Positions 11,660-22,860 of a stretch of 64,000 nucleotides of DNA are shown here, in pieces (within the stretch, counting starts at the first letter, position 1; every line of letters starts with the position of its first letter). Made by a program: the position numbers and the translations under genes. This DNA comes from Symbiodinium natans (lineage: Eukaryota > Sar > Dinophyceae > Suessiales > Symbiodiniaceae), in contig CAJNDS010002152.1 of assembly GCA_905221605.1 (NCBI GenBank), positions 1 to 64,000 of the forward strand. Direction: 5' to 3'. The notes under the pieces were generated by a model. That model worked only from the letters and a program-made list of their open reading frames with translations. It did no database searches and was not told where the DNA came from.

Positions 11660-13162
11660 TCAGCCTTCGATCTCCGCAATCAGCTCCATGTTCTTGTCTC
11701 GCTCCTCAAGGGTGCGATCCACCAGCTCCAGCAAGGGTTTGTTCAAGGCAACTTCCGTATCAGACATTTCAATCTCACGCTGCGCTTGCTTCCACTCCAT
11801 CTGCCTGATGATTTCCTTTTGGTTTGCCAAGCTGCGTTCCTTGCGATCGACTATCTTCTTCTTCTCCACTGCATTAAACTCTTGTGTGTCACGGTCCATG
11901 ATTTGGGCCTGGATTGCGGTCAAGTACTTATCGTCGTCTTTGCGGCCGTCCTTTTCTTGCATCTGCTTCAACAGGTAGGCCTGGTTCTCAAGCTTCATCT
12001 GCTTCAGCCTCTGCTGCTTGATGGACTCGGCCTCAAAGTAGTGACGGTCAGCTTCGTCTTGCTGTGCGCGTGCACGGGCCTCATCTGTGTCACCTGACTC
12101 CTGCTTCATCGTGTTCACATTGTCCTGAAGCTTCTTCATAAGATCTGCCTGTCGAGCCATGCGATCATGAAGCTCCTTGGCCTTGGCTTCTTCTTGTTCA
12201 TCCAGAAGACGATTGTACTCCTTGATGGTTGCCGCTTCCTTATCCTTTGCCTCCTTGGCAGCCTCGTCCCGCTTCATCTGATCTTGCTTGTTTTGCTCGA
12301 AGACCTTGCGCATGGCTCGCTTGGTCTGCTCTTTCTTCTTCTCGAAACGTTTTTGGTCTGCCTCCATCTCGTTGACGATCTTTTCCACCAGCTGTGCCTC
12401 CTCGTCCTTCTTTCGCTGCTCTTCTTGGTCCTTGAGCAGTCTTTCGTACCGGAGCTGCTCGTCTCGGTCCTCTTTCTCCTTCTGGATTCGATTGTGCCTC
12501 TCTTCTTCCCTCTCCTTCTCCTGCTGCTTCCAGCGTGCAAGCTCGAGCACTGTGTTCTCATGATGCTTCTTCTCCTCCTCGAGGGCCTCGTCCCTTCTCT
12601 TGAGCTTGTCCTGCACCTGGGCATCGAGGTCTAGCTTCATCTTCCTTTGCAGGGCTTGCACGCCCAACTTCTGACGCAGCGCATCTTGCTCATGAAGGTA
12701 AGAAGCATACTCATCCAGCTTTGACCAGTCGTGCTTTCGCTTCGGTGCAATCAAGTGCTTCCCAACCAAGGAAGTGGCGCTTCGGCTTCGTTGGCTCAAA
12801 CCAGTCAAGCCTGTGTATTGGCTCACGCCGCTGATGGCCTTCGAGACCGTGGAAGCGTCATCAAGTGCCCGTCCTTGGGCCCGGCTTTGGATACGACGTT
12901 CCAAGCGATCCAGATTGCTGTTTGTGATGGGTGCCTTTCGTGCAAAGTTCTCCACTTCCTTCCGGATCATAGCTGAATTCACGGAAACTTCATCAGCTTC
13001 CTTGCACGCACCGTGCCCGAAACGATTCTTGAACTTTTCGGTCAACTGGTCCTTCAAATCTTCTCTCTTCTTCAAGTCCATGAGTTTCGCTCTGCGCGCC
13101 TCGGACAACTTGCTGTTCACTTCAAAGTCGGAGGCATCGATTCTCTCAGCTGGCATTGCCAT
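11660..13162 (-). CDS. Coiled-coil protein, possibly axonemal or microtubule-associated
   Basis: Uninterrupted 500-residue frame with an ATG at 13160-13162. Residues 1-150 are mixed and basic, with ARRAKLMDLKKREDLKDQL near 23-41. From about 165 to 480 the chain is almost entirely charged helix rich in Lys, Glu, Gln and Arg, with long coiled-coil periodicity (for example RKKDEEAQLVEKIVNEMEAD). Its length and composition resemble trichohyalin/plectin-homology ciliary proteins such as MNS1 or CFAP45, which line flagellar doublet microtubules, but I see no diagnostic motif and do not assign a symbol. The reading frame is certainly coding: 1.5 kb without a stop and with consistent amphipathic pattern. 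It has no introns, unlike the coiled-coil genes nearby. Candidate trans-splice acceptor AGs lie in the 40 bases before the ATG. Confidence 0.85.
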   Translation of the reverse strand: MAMPAERIDASDFEVNSKLSEARRAKLMDLKKREDLKDQLTEKFKNRFGHGACKEADEVSVNSAMIRKEVENFARKAPITNSNLDRLERRIQSRAQGRALDDASTVSKAISGVSQYTGLTGLSQRSRSATSLVGKHLIAPKRKHDWSKLDEYASYLHEQDALRQKLGVQALQRKMKLDLDAQVQDKLKRRDEALEEEKKHHENTVLELARWKQQEKEREEERHNRIQKEKEDRDEQLRYERLLKDQEEQRKKDEEAQLVEKIVNEMEADQKRFEKKKEQTKRAMRKVFEQNKQDQMKRDEAAKEAKDKEAATIKEYNRLLDEQEEAKAKELHDRMARQADLMKKLQDNVNTMKQESGDTDEARARAQQDEADRHYFEAESIKQQRLKQMKLENQAYLLKQMQEKDGRKDDDKYLTAIQAQIMDRDTQEFNAVEKKKIVDRKERSLANQKEIIRQMEWKQAQREIEMSDTEVALNKPLLELVDRTLEERDKNMELIAEIEG

Positions 13163-14317
13163 GGCTCTGCGCTGAGACTGGAGGCGAAACGCACCTCCTA
13201 AGCCTTAAGAGCAGAAGTGCTGCCAGCATTGCGCAACAAAGACGCTCTGCATGCTGTGAAGTGAAACCAACAGGCACATTGAAGTCAGGGTGGCAGTGGT
13301 CGCTGATCTTGTACGCTTTTCCGTGCTTTTCCGTGATGCCGAAACTCTGCGTCTGAGGTACAGTCCAGTACGACGCACGCAGAGTCGCACGCCCTCGGCA
13401 CATGTACACACAAGCCGAGCCGAAGAGTCTGGGGCCCAAGGCATGCTACCAGCTACAGCCTAGGTTGCTGCAACTCAGCAATTGTTCTGCTCGGACATGG
13501 CGTGCACTAGTCGCGATGCTTCTTGCATCACAGCAGCCGAAGGACAACAAAACACAAATGTGCAGGGTGGACGGCAGTCGCCGTGATCTTTGCCTGCATG
13601 GCAATGGGAGTTTGACGGCGCCGGATTTCGGCGCACAGTCTAGACTCACGCTCAAGGCTTGAAGTCAATAAGGGACTTCTCCTGAGCATGCGGCTTTGGG
13701 TTTCTTTTTGCCACCCGCCTAGCTGGCTAAGAGAGACGCACTGCAGGGCATGACACACGATACTGCTTCATCGAGAACTATGGAGGACCCATCTTCCCGT
13801 GCTGGCTTCTTTGTCCCAGCTCCGCCCTCCCTCAGAGGCTTCAGACTCCCGGCCACCCAAGTGTCACCCCCGAAACATACAAACCACTGAGAGCATGAAA
13901 GTATCTGCAGTATCTACCTGCGGGAAGGAAGGAGGAATCCTCATGCTGTACAGGACAGGAAAGACTCAGTTTAGGGTTTGGGGTAGCTCCAAAAAAGTCA
14001 AGAAGTGGTTCTTGGGATGCCTCATTGCGCAGAGCCCAACAAGGTTTCTGAAGCCTTTGCAGGAGCACACGAAGCCACCCAAGGGGGAGGTCTTGGCTAT
14101 AGCAAGCTGCATCCAATTCGCAATCATTACATCACCACCATCACAATCCCAAACTCTCTGGCACTCAGCCGTTACCTACTGCCCTAGTGGGGGTGTCTCG
14201 CTCTCTTTTAACCCCCATGTGGGCAATGTGACCGTTGCAGCCCTTCAAGACGAAGTTTCGTCTCGAGCGGCTAACTTTTCCAAACTAAGTAACTAGCCGA
14301 AACTTCCCCAAACTACC
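13163..14317. other. Intergenic, no supported gene
   Basis: Frames on both strands are short or lack protein-like composition. The plus frame at 13799-14296 is open for 165 codons but has no domain, and it overlaps a telomere-like scrap (TTTAGGGTTTGGGG near 13970). Confidence 0.5.
13705..13723 (+). repeat. Dispersed 19-20 bp motif, copy 2
   Basis: TTTTTGCCACCCGCCTAGC, identical to copy 1 at 3852-3871 over 19 bases. It is preceded by GGCTTTGGGTTTC, itself a decayed telomere-like string. Confidence 0.7.
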
Positions 14318-16700
14318 TCAGTATGGAAGAGCTCCTGAAGTTTCTTCAGCTCTTTCCGCATGTCCTCCTCGTTGGACTTGAACTCCTCTCACACCGCGGC
14401 CGCTGGATGTGCGGCCAGGATTTTACAGGTGCTGGATTGACGGTGAGTGCTTTCGGGCAAAGGAAAACGATGTTTTGGAGGGATGGGAGTTCAGGGCTGT
14501 CAAGTCCATTCAGCTTTCAAAACGCTTTGACAAGACCTTCAGAGACCTTCTCTGAAGGCCCTCAACATCTGTAAGCCCCACTCTCCCTCTCTCTGCGTGC
14601 AGCTCGCATGTCTGAGGCACCTCAGTCTTTGGCAGTGCGGCGCTGATTTCTTCCTTGATCTCCTTGGGCCACAGTAAAAAGACAATGCGAACTGACATGC
14701 TTTCAACCTGCTTGTTCTACTTTCACGCACAGCGACTTTCCTCGGCTTTCTTGTCAAATGCAAAAACCGTGCGGTGCCCGGGAAGCCCCTGTGATGCACT
14801 CTCTCCTGACAATTTGCCTTCTCTCCGACTGCACCAACGCCACAGCTCCGAACGTAGTTTTGGGATGTTGGTTCTTTCCACACTTTGCACACGTCCATGG
14901 CGACTTAAACGTTTAAGACTTCGGCAGCACCGTATAATACCGTATAGTAGTGGATGCGCCCAAGGCGCCGCCACCTGCTTTGGGTGCTGGGCACGTCGCC
15001 TGGCCAGCTGCGCCTCCACGTCCCGGAGCCGGGCTTGAAGCTCCTCGGCTTGAACCCCTTGCTCTTGCATACATGCATACATGCCTTTTACTGAATTTTC
15101 TGTGCATTTTTATATATGGTCATATGGCATATGTATGCATGCTCTCTTTCTACGTGTGATATATATATATATATATATAGATGTGTGTGTGTGCGCTATA
15201 TATGTGTGTGTATATATATATATATTTATATATATTTATATTTATACGTAAATGTCCACAAAGGTCGTGCTGTACCAGCATAGCTTGCCACACGGACTCG
15301 TGTCAGTCTCTTCTCAGAGCTCATGCCCAATGCCAGGTCTCTGTCAGTTCGGTCTCCATGTCCTCAAGAGTGTGTCTTTTCTCGGCGACGACCTCAGCTA
15401 TGCACGATGACGCTTTTCCCAGGCAGGTTTTCACGCTCTCAAGCGAGGCAAGGGACCATTTCATTCTGGCGCGCTGTCTTCTCAAGGGCTTCCTCAATGG
15501 GAAACTCTAAGACTTCAGCGCTGACTAATCACATCGGACTCTTCTGCTCAACATTTAGACTTTGGGTTTGGGCTCGTTTGCGCACATTTTCATCAAGGTC
15601 TTCGAACCATGATTACGTCCATGTTACCAGTGCATGATCCGCTAACCGTCATTTTCCAGCGGGTCTACGCCCATGTCCGAAGAGAAGCTGCTCTTGCAAC
15701 GTTGCACGGTCCAAAACCACGATGGGACGTACTTCCCACACCTTCCCACGCTCCACATGCCCGTTCCATCGTGAAATGCATGCTTTTTTCCACACTCAGG
15801 CAACAGGAACAAAAAGCTGCTGCCCAAGACCTTGAGTCGCCTAAAGATTGCTCTAGAGTGTGCATTCACAACATGTCACCCTGCTCACCGTGTCCTTGAG
15901 TTTCTCCAGGTACGCCTGCCGCTCTTGCAAAGTCTTCTCCACCGTTTCGACTTTCTGCTCAGTTTGCCGGGCAGACTTCATAATCCTTGGAAGGCACGAT
16001 TGCAGGATTCAAGCACATGTGTTTCATGTGATGCGTGAGGCCCGTCTTTGCGCGACAAGGGGCCCAAGACGCAGTTGTCGGAGCTCTTCTGCAGCAATGT
16101 TCTCGGCGCTCATTCTCACAAATATCTCTGCTGAGTCCTGGATGTGAGAGCTCGCGCTGCCCATGCTGCTGAGTGCACATGCTTTGCCGAATGGCTGCTA
16201 CGAGTATACATGTTCTTGTCTTTTGGAAAGGTGTCCAGGCAGGCTTGCCTTTCAGAGAACATGAGAGAACGCCTGAGCTTCTACTTCGGATCTCTAAAAA
16301 TTGCGCTTCCGCAACTCGCTCACAGCAAGGCCCGCAGCCCAAGTAACCCAAATGCAGCGTCCTTGGCGGCCTGATGCTTGTGCTTTCGAAGCTTCGCCTC
16401 CTGGCTCTGTAGGTGTCGTATCTCTTTTCGCATCTCGCGCGGCTCCTGCGCACTGCCAGACACGAAGAGCTCGCCTGTGGTAGGAGGCTATGGCGGCTAG
16501 GCGTACCCCTCTTTGCAAGAATCTCCTTATCCTGCACCCTGAAGCGATTCTTGGCGCAAACGTTGCTCACACGCGCCATGTTGCGATGGGATAGCCTTCG
16601 CATGAGATCAGGGAATTTTACGATGTCGCCAGTTGACTATTGCTGCACATTTCGCCAGAGCTCCAGGCACATGCCTAACCACTGCGAAGGGAGGCACCTG
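14318..16700 (-). CDS. Coiled-coil protein in short exons (approximate extent)
   Basis: At least eight short coiled-coil segments follow each other on the minus strand. In transcription order they include about 16540-16510 (NRFRVQDKEILAKRG), 16445-16320 (REMRKEIRHLQSQEAKLRKH), 16145-16030 (FVRMSAENIAAEELRQLR), 15985-15892 (KVETVEKTLQERQAYLEKLK, then a GTGAGC donor), 15480-15310 (EKRHTLEDMETELTE), 15070-14980 (QAEELQARLRDVEAQLARRR), 14680-14630 (EIKEEISAALPKTE) and 14395-14320 (SNEEDMRKELKKLQELFHTE). All are highly charged amphipathic helices and show no catalytic domain. The role is likely structural (filament or cytoskeletal), an inference from composition alone. Exon limits are approximate; two genes rather than one cannot be excluded. 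Confidence 0.6.
15160..15246. repeat. TA/TG dinucleotide microsatellite
   Basis: A (TA)n run at about 15160-15179, TG runs, then TATATATTTA repeats. It lies in an intron of the coiled-coil gene. Confidence 0.9.
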
Positions 16701-17394
16701 TTGCTGTCCATCTGGATGTGCTGGATGTAGTGCAAGGCCTGATCTCTTGCTGTGCATCTCAAGACAGCATGCTGACTGTGGAGGATCGAACCGTTCAGCC
16801 AACGTTGGTGTTGTTAGTTAGTTGCTGTTAGTTGTTCTTCTTCTGTCCCGAGGCTTCCTCTGCTGAATCAGCAGCCCATAGTCTCTATGTACACCCCAAT
16901 GCCAACTGCCCATGGCCTCAAAGAGCGTGATGTCAAGAGAGTCGTCTAAGAAGTTGTCTGACCTAGGCCAGGGCATCCCGGCTTCGGGAGTTGCAGAGCT
17001 CCGCTTGCAGTAGAACCAGTCGAGGCTACATGAACCCAGGCCAAGTTGCAGCCTCAATGACATCAAATGGCGATTTTCCCTCAGGGAACAAAGACAAAGT
17101 ACAGGATAGATCAGACCAGGAATTTAACATCTACGCTGTGATGCCAGCAAGCAAGCGCGGAGCGCGAACTGAGTGAACGAATGCAGATGAGTGTGGAATC
17201 AAGCGCGGCGTGGTCGTGGTGAGCTTCCGGAAGCCCACCCCGAAAAAAAAAGCCCGAGTTGACGAAAACAGCAGCACATTCCACCTTGCCTCAGCCGTAT
17301 CAGAAGAAAGGTGGCCCCAGGTCGTCCAATTCGGCAGCTCCCCAGCTCCAGCGTTCGCAGTACGGGGCCGTCTGGCGGGCCTCGGCTCAAATGC

Positions 17395-17545
17395 TGTTTA
17401 TAGGGTTTATAGGGTTTTTGTTAGGGGTTTATAGGGTTTATAAGTTTATTATATTGGGGGTTTACAGGGTTTATAAGTTTATATTAGGGGTTTATAGGTG
17501 TATATTGGGGGTGTATGGGGTTTATGTTGGGGGTTTTAGGGTTGT
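17395..17545. repeat. Degenerate telomere-like repeats (TTTATAGGG type)
   Basis: About fifteen decayed units such as GGGTTTATA, GGGGTTTATA and GGGTGTATA, ending in GGTTTTAGGGTTG. They look like a TTTAGGG array in which a 9-base TTTATAGGG variant has spread, plus substitutions. The array sits downstream (in transcription) of the leucine-rich-repeat gene. Confidence 0.8.
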
Positions 17546-17620
17546 AGGGCATGCTGCATCTGCGATGATTTTGGCACCCCCATAGCTGGCCGAACCTGCA
17601 TCTGCGTTTCGGTTTTTTCA

Positions 17621-17639
17621 TTTTTGCCACCCGGCTAGC
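17621..17639 (+). repeat. Dispersed 19-20 bp motif, copy 3
   Basis: TTTTTGCCACCCGGCTAGC, one mismatch from copies 1 and 2. It lies between the degenerate telomere-like array at 17395-17545 and a two-unit TTTAGGG block at 17692-17706. Confidence 0.65.
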
Positions 17640-18002
17640 TGAACTGAATGAACGTCCACGTTGCAGGGGTCAGGGTGTTGACTACAAGACTTTAGGGTTT
17701 AGGGTTACACTTCAGGTTTTCTAGCAAGCTTCATGTGTAGCCTTCCCTGGTTGTCTCTCTCCTACAAAGGTATCTGAGCATTACCCGGAGGAAACACTCC
17801 GAGTCGTTAAAGTTGCTAACTCCGTACGCTGTTCACACCAAGACCAAACGATCCATGTGTCACGCCTACTAAAAGGCGCCATGCCCTGCTTGACTCTCGA
17901 CCTTTACACTCTGGTACCAAGCATCAGCTCTCCGCGTCCAGCACATCCCCGAGCTGACAAACTCCTCCACATCCCAAGTGACGGCCATTTCTCGGACGTT
18001 TG

Positions 18003-20664
18003 CTAAAGTAACGAGCATGTTCCTAGCTTAATGTCTTTGAGGTGTAGCATGTTAAACATGACGGTCCTGCGTTGCCAAGTGGGTTTCTGTTCAACTTGAG
18101 GGTTTGAAGCATTGTGCCGGCAATGATCTTGCCCAGGCTCGCCAGCGCCTGCAAACCAACAATACACGTGCAAGAAACCAGGTCCCATGTACATCAGGGA
18201 GGCGCAGTTTACGGCCTCAGCCTCGGAGATTCCATTCTCAGAAAGGTCCAACTCACGCAGGCGTGTCATCTGGGAGTTCAACAAACCATCCTGTGAGACA
18301 CCACTCGCAGGTAACAACGAAGATTTGTGGACCCCTAATGCCCCCTCATCCATGCATGCTGAATGATGCTGAGTCGCTGCCAAAGCCATGACGCCCTCTG
18401 TCTCCATGGCAGTGTTGGCAACATTCAAGGACAACAGCCTCAAACAATTTAAACGCTGGGATAACATTGCTCTATGTTGCGACTTTGACCGGCCTTGACG
18501 AACTCTTAGAGCAGCTAGAGCTGAAACAACTACGTCACGTGCATATGTACATACGTCTAGATACACACATGCTGCTCGGCGAGAGGCGTTCCGCACGAGG
18601 ATATGCTGCGAGCGATCCGCCGCATCGGTCGTGGCTCCAGGAGGTTGCGTGCGATGGAGAGAGACGTTAAACGATCAGCTTTCCTGCGTTCGAGCAATGC
18701 CCACGGCTGTTTCATCGAGCCATCTCCTGTTGGCCGCTTCTTCAGCCAAGCCACTGCAACAAGTCACAAAGCTTTCCCAGGATAAGTTCTCCTCGGCATC
18801 CAGTTTCGGAGATGTCCTGCGCCACTTTTAACTTCAGCATGGACACGCATGGCCTGCTGCAGTGGCACTTGGAAATTAAACAGAAATTAAACACCCCACA
18901 TGCCAAGCTGTAAGCTGCAAGCTGGAAGCAAGGAAAGTTGGGCGACCCAATGCACCCTTCAAGCGCACAGAGCAACGTGTTGACACGGCAGAAGCAAGGT
19001 CTCCAGGGTCTGCAGCTTCAAGCAGCTTGGTAGCAAGGCAGAGATGCCCTCAGATGTCAGCGCGTTGGAGGACCTGAAAACGAAGCGCTGCAGGTGCTAC
19101 CACCCCAGGGCCTTGAATTCTCCATGAGCAGCACCCCATACTTTTCTCACAGGTTGTGATCTCGCCCAAGAACAGCTAAATGCAAGCTGCTCAGGCTGAG
19201 ATGTGTCGCAAGATAAGCACAGCTCGTGATGCGGATTGTGGCTGGGGAACTTGGAGCATCTGGTTCTATCTGATTCGGCTGGGGCCGTGGCACGTCCAAA
19301 CTTGTAAGGACCGAATCCGCCTCTAGGAAAGCCTCGGAAATAAAAATCGTGGTGCGGCAAAGCCTACTGAAGAGTCTTGAACACATAAGCCTGAGTTTCC
19401 CAAAGCTATCCAAAAGCATCCCGACCCTGACAGCACCCCAAAACGCTACAACTTCCTGCAAGGAATAAGGAGTGGTGCCACATGGTTCTGCCACGGAGCT
19501 GAGAGGGCCTGGCCTGCCTCTACGCGAAGAGCGACGCGCCCCAAGCCCAAGGACGCTATGCGCCGATGAGAGTTTCGGCTCAGTGCCGAAAGCAAGGACT
19601 CGAGACCTACGACTCACAGCCAAACTGCGCTGCACTTAAAAAGGCAATGCTGTGCCGACGGCAACGGGCACTTCTTTGATTCAACCGCCTCAATTTGCAG
19701 GACACTTTGAGGGTACAAGTTGTGGCAAAAGCCAGGATATTTGTAGGGTGCTCGCCGTGCTCGGGGACTTGCAAGGTTTGGCATTCAGAGTGGAGCCTTC
19801 TGATGTGATGTGGTTCGGCCGCTGGCGAACCGCCTTGATCACGGCGCTATAGCCGGGATTTGGCTCACCAAGTGCCAGATGCTCCAGCCTCGAGGGATTG
19901 CGTGTCGCTGGTGTACAGGGGAAGCCATGCAGTAAGCGTGCAGTTGGGTAAAGCATAAGTCCGAGTCGTCATGTTTGTCTGCAGCTCTGCATTGGCAATC
20001 TCCTTGACCCCAGCTGGGCCTGGCAAGTCGGGGCTTGAGCCGGAACAACTCAATGAGTTCCCACAATAAGGGCCCCCTAATACACCTCCAAAAAAACAGA
20101 ATGTATCCTTTGCTGTAGGAACCCACTAATAAATACGGGAACGAAAGACCCCAACAAGGCTTCTCAGCAAAGCAACTTGCATCCAGTTCAGTTCGTGGCT
20201 TCTCTGCACTAGCCGCTAGATGCCGCTAGCCTCAAGATGATAAGCTCTTCTTAAGGCACGGCGCCCAAGATATTCCCTGCCAGGAAGATGCTCTTGAGCT
20301 GCGGAAGGCCATGAATCAGACTCGCAATGGCCGCTGCAGAGTTGTCCCCCAACTGGTTGTCGCCTTGTGATCTCACACGCGAAAGGTTTTCCTTCTTCGA
20401 GCTTGATCTTGCATGGCGGGCTCTGCATGAGCCGGGCTCATGCAAAATGATTTTGGCTGAGTTGCTCAGGTCCAGCCTGGTCAGGTTCTTCCCTCGAAGC
20501 TGCCTGTACAAAGCAAAGTTCTGTCCGAAGGGGCTCAGTACAAGGCACCAAGAGACATCAGATGCCATTTCAGTATAAATTTCAGACATGCAGCATGGCC
20601 AGGCAGGAAGCCCCGGCAGCACCCATGCGCAAGCTGCGGAAGGAGAGGCGGTCCTGCTACGCAT
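18003..20664 (-). CDS. Leucine-rich-repeat protein in short exons
   Basis: A series of minus-strand segments each carries one or two leucine-rich repeats of the ribonuclease-inhibitor/NLR type. In order: about 20650-20585 (RSLRMGAAGASCLAMLHV), 20520-20450 (LRGKNLTRLDLSNSAKI), 20350-20255 (NSAAAIASLIHGLPQLKSIF), 19905-19810 (RLEHLALGEPNPGYSAVIKA), 19075-18985 (ALTSEGISALLPSCLKLQTL), about 18700-18600 (RLTSLSIARNLLEPRPMRRI), 18455-18385 (LRLLSLNVANTAMETEGVMA), 18290-18205 (MTRLRELDLSENGISEAEAV) and 18140-18015 (LQTLKLNRNPLGNAG, then a stop at 18018-18003). The recurring pattern is LxxLxLxxN followed by a helix with Ala/Gly. Such repeats bind proteins; partner and location are unknown. No NACHT, kinase or F-box domain is visible, though the 5' part may lie beyond 20664. 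The one-repeat-per-exon layout is typical of the family. Exon limits are approximate. Confidence 0.65.
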
Positions 20665-21580
20665 CCAATGACCCCTGCCGACCCCTGCATGCGCAAATGC
20701 AGGAAGTCTCCTCCGATGTCCAGTGCTTCTCGGACCTCATTCTTCTGGCTTGTCTGGCATGCATGTGTCCAGGTCCACGCTCGTACATACTCTTAAGCCG
20801 TATGTATACACATATATAAATATATACATATACATATGCACACATAATTAATTCATACATAGGGAAAGATGTCGATGGCATGCGCTGAAGCCACCTGAGG
20901 GTCTGACGGTCGCACCCTCAGTATCTGACTGTGGCTTGCCGACGATGGACGTCGTGCAGTTCCTGGTCAAGCTACCCATCAAGTGGGCTGCGGATGGCAG
21001 CAGCGGCTAATAGCGGCTACATGGTGGGTCCTTAAAGATAAGAGCAATGGGATTCATAACTTAATTCTTTTCGGTCATTGAGCCGCAAATTGAAAATGCA
21101 AGAGTCATAGCATTTGCTTATACTTTCATAGGTTGTGTCACCAACGCTTTCGCGAGGCGCGGATGTGGACTCAGAGCATGACACCTTCTTTTTCTAAGGC
21201 AACCCTCAGTCCTCAGCCCCAGGATAGTACAAACAAGCTTGAGTACGTAATCGAATGTGTGTTGAACATGCCGGGGGTGAAGATTGAAGATTATCTGAAC
21301 AAGTCTTGGGCAAATCTTCTGTCTTCACTCCCAGGATTGAATGCTTGAATGTGCAGTCAGACTGGATCCCAGACCTGGTCACCACAGCACCCATGCGGGA
21401 ATTCACTACGTACCTGCAAAGCACTTGAAGGGCCGCCGGGACTATTGAAACGCTCAGAAACCAAAACAAGCGTGTCGTGGGAAGTGACTCTCAAAAGGGG
21501 AACCCTAGAAGCCATGTTGAAGGTGCAAAAACAACTGCTGGTGGAAATCTTCTCAGTGTACATACCTGGACTGATTTAGT
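20665..21580. other. Intergenic, no firm gene
   Basis: Contains a TATA/CATA microsatellite at about 20805-20848. The plus-strand frame at 21133-21348 (with YVIECVLNMPGVKIEDYLNK) is protein-like in places but is short, has no partner exon and runs against the direction of neighbouring genes. Confidence 0.4.
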
Positions 21581-21830
21581 GGCCACACTCTAAGAAGTCC
21601 TCATCTGGGCTTGGTCCGAAATTCAACCCAATAAAAACAACTATATTTCGAAGCCACACCCCAAGACATCCTCGTCTAAGCCTCGTTCATAACTTTGTCA
21701 AAGTCGAATCTATCTTTCGGGCCACATCCCTACGAAATCCTCCTGTGGCCCATGTGCGTACTGAAAGTGGATCCGAAAAAGCCACACCGTAAGAAATCCT
21801 CATCTGGGCTTCTTTCGTAGATCTTCTTTT
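21581..21830. repeat. Diverged 60-71 bp tandem repeat, four units
   Basis: Units start with GCCACA and continue with a variant of CTAAGAAATCCTCATCTGGG at 21582, 21653, 21721 and 21781. Spacing is 71, 68 and 60 bases. Two related single units occur at about 22762 and 22818 (GGCCACGCCCC and GGCCACACCCTAAATAGC), beyond the C-rich tract. The units are clearly related but well diverged. Confidence 0.75.
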
Positions 21831-21897
21831 AGATATGCCTAGATGGTTGTATCCGCCGAGGCCTCGGGCCGGAGGTGTATAGATTGTCAGAACAGGC

Positions 21898-21994
21898 ACC
21901 CCCCCCCCACCCCCCCCCACCACCCCCCCCGACCCACCCACCCATCCCCCCCCCCAACCCCCCCCCCCCCCCAACCCACCCCCCCCCCCAACCC

Positions 21995-22025
<31 letters not shown>
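21898..22025. repeat. C-rich low-complexity tract
   Basis: About 128 bases made of C runs separated by single A, CA or T bases. It ends in an uninterrupted run of about 33 C. The complement is G-rich with strong G-quadruplex potential. Proline-rich and glycine-rich frames through it are artefacts. Confidence 0.95.
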
Positions 22026-22197
22026 TTTGGGTTGTCTTCGAAACTCATGCAGGATTTCCAGCATCAACAGTACTTACCAAGGTGCGTTCTCTGGCAAGAA
22101 GAGCAGTTGGTCTCGCTCGCCCGCTTTTTTTCTGCGTCCGAGACGCTGGCACGGGGACGTTGTGCCTTCGCGCTCTAGCGCACGAGGTAGAGCGATG

Positions 22198-22395
22198 TCA
22201 CAGGTCCTCATCGTCGACTTCCACTCCTCCCACCTGGCGCTGGCGCCGCGCTGCGTATGCAGCTGCGTTGTCGATGATGAATCTGCACCAGGATTCACGG
22301 CAGTGCGGGATGGGCTCCAGCTGCGTGCGCATCGAATTGAATGACGCGCGATTTTCTTCTACGGCCCCTCTCCTCGCCCCCTCTCCTTTTCCCAA
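22198..22395 (-). CDS. Possible exon of an unrecognised gene
   Basis: Minus-strand segment with protein-like composition. It reads SMRTQLEPIPHCRESWCRFI, then IIDNAAAYAARRQRQVGG and an acidic end VEVDDEDL before a stop. No family is recognised. It is isolated between the C-rich tract and degenerate telomere-like DNA, so it may be a terminal exon or a fragment. Confidence 0.3.
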   Translation of the reverse strand: MGKGEGARRGAVEENRASFNSMRTQLEPIPHCRESWCRFIIDNAAAYAARRQRQVGGVEVDDEDL

Positions 22396-22499
22396 GCCAC
22401 TACAGAATATTGGTGAGCCCTACCCCCCTTCCCCCCCCACCCCCCCAACCTCCCCTGAGGGGCCTGGCTCAACCCTACGATCAATCCAAGCCGAACCGT

Positions 22500-22645
22500 C
22501 TCTTCAACCCTAAACCCCAAAAAACCCTAAACCCCAAAGCGTGAACCTTGAGCCCTAAGCCCTCAATCCTAAACTAACCCTCAACCCTAAACCCCAAACC
22601 ATAAACCATAAACCCGGAACCCTAAACCCTAAACCCAACCCTTAT
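22500..22645. repeat. Degenerate interstitial telomere repeats (CCCTAAA type)
   Basis: About fifteen units such as CCCTAAA, CCCCAAA, CCATAAA and CCCTCAA in one orientation. Only two or three units are perfect. The block is older than the clean arrays at 3658 and 45665. Confidence 0.85.
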
Positions 22646-22860
22646 TGCTTGGGGTCCAGCGACTTGGGCGCTGCGGAATCACCATGCTCACGCGGATGCG
22701 CTGGGCCGGGCCGAGGCGGGTCGCGTAGCGTTAAAATTAAAGGAAATTTTGTTTAAAAAGGCCACGCCCCATAGCGTCATTCATCATTCACCTGAGTGGA
22801 ATCTCAAAGTACAAGGCCACACCCTAAATAGCAAATGGTTTCTATCTAACTTGTGTATGA

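Noticed and set aside
12167..12634. Leu-rich plus-strand frame resembling a membrane protein
   Set aside because: Antisense of a Lys/Glu-rich coiled coil always reads as Leu/Phe/Ser-rich; the sense frame is 500 codons long.
21687..22513. Proline-rich and glycine-rich open frames
   Set aside because: Produced by the C-rich tract at 21898-22025.
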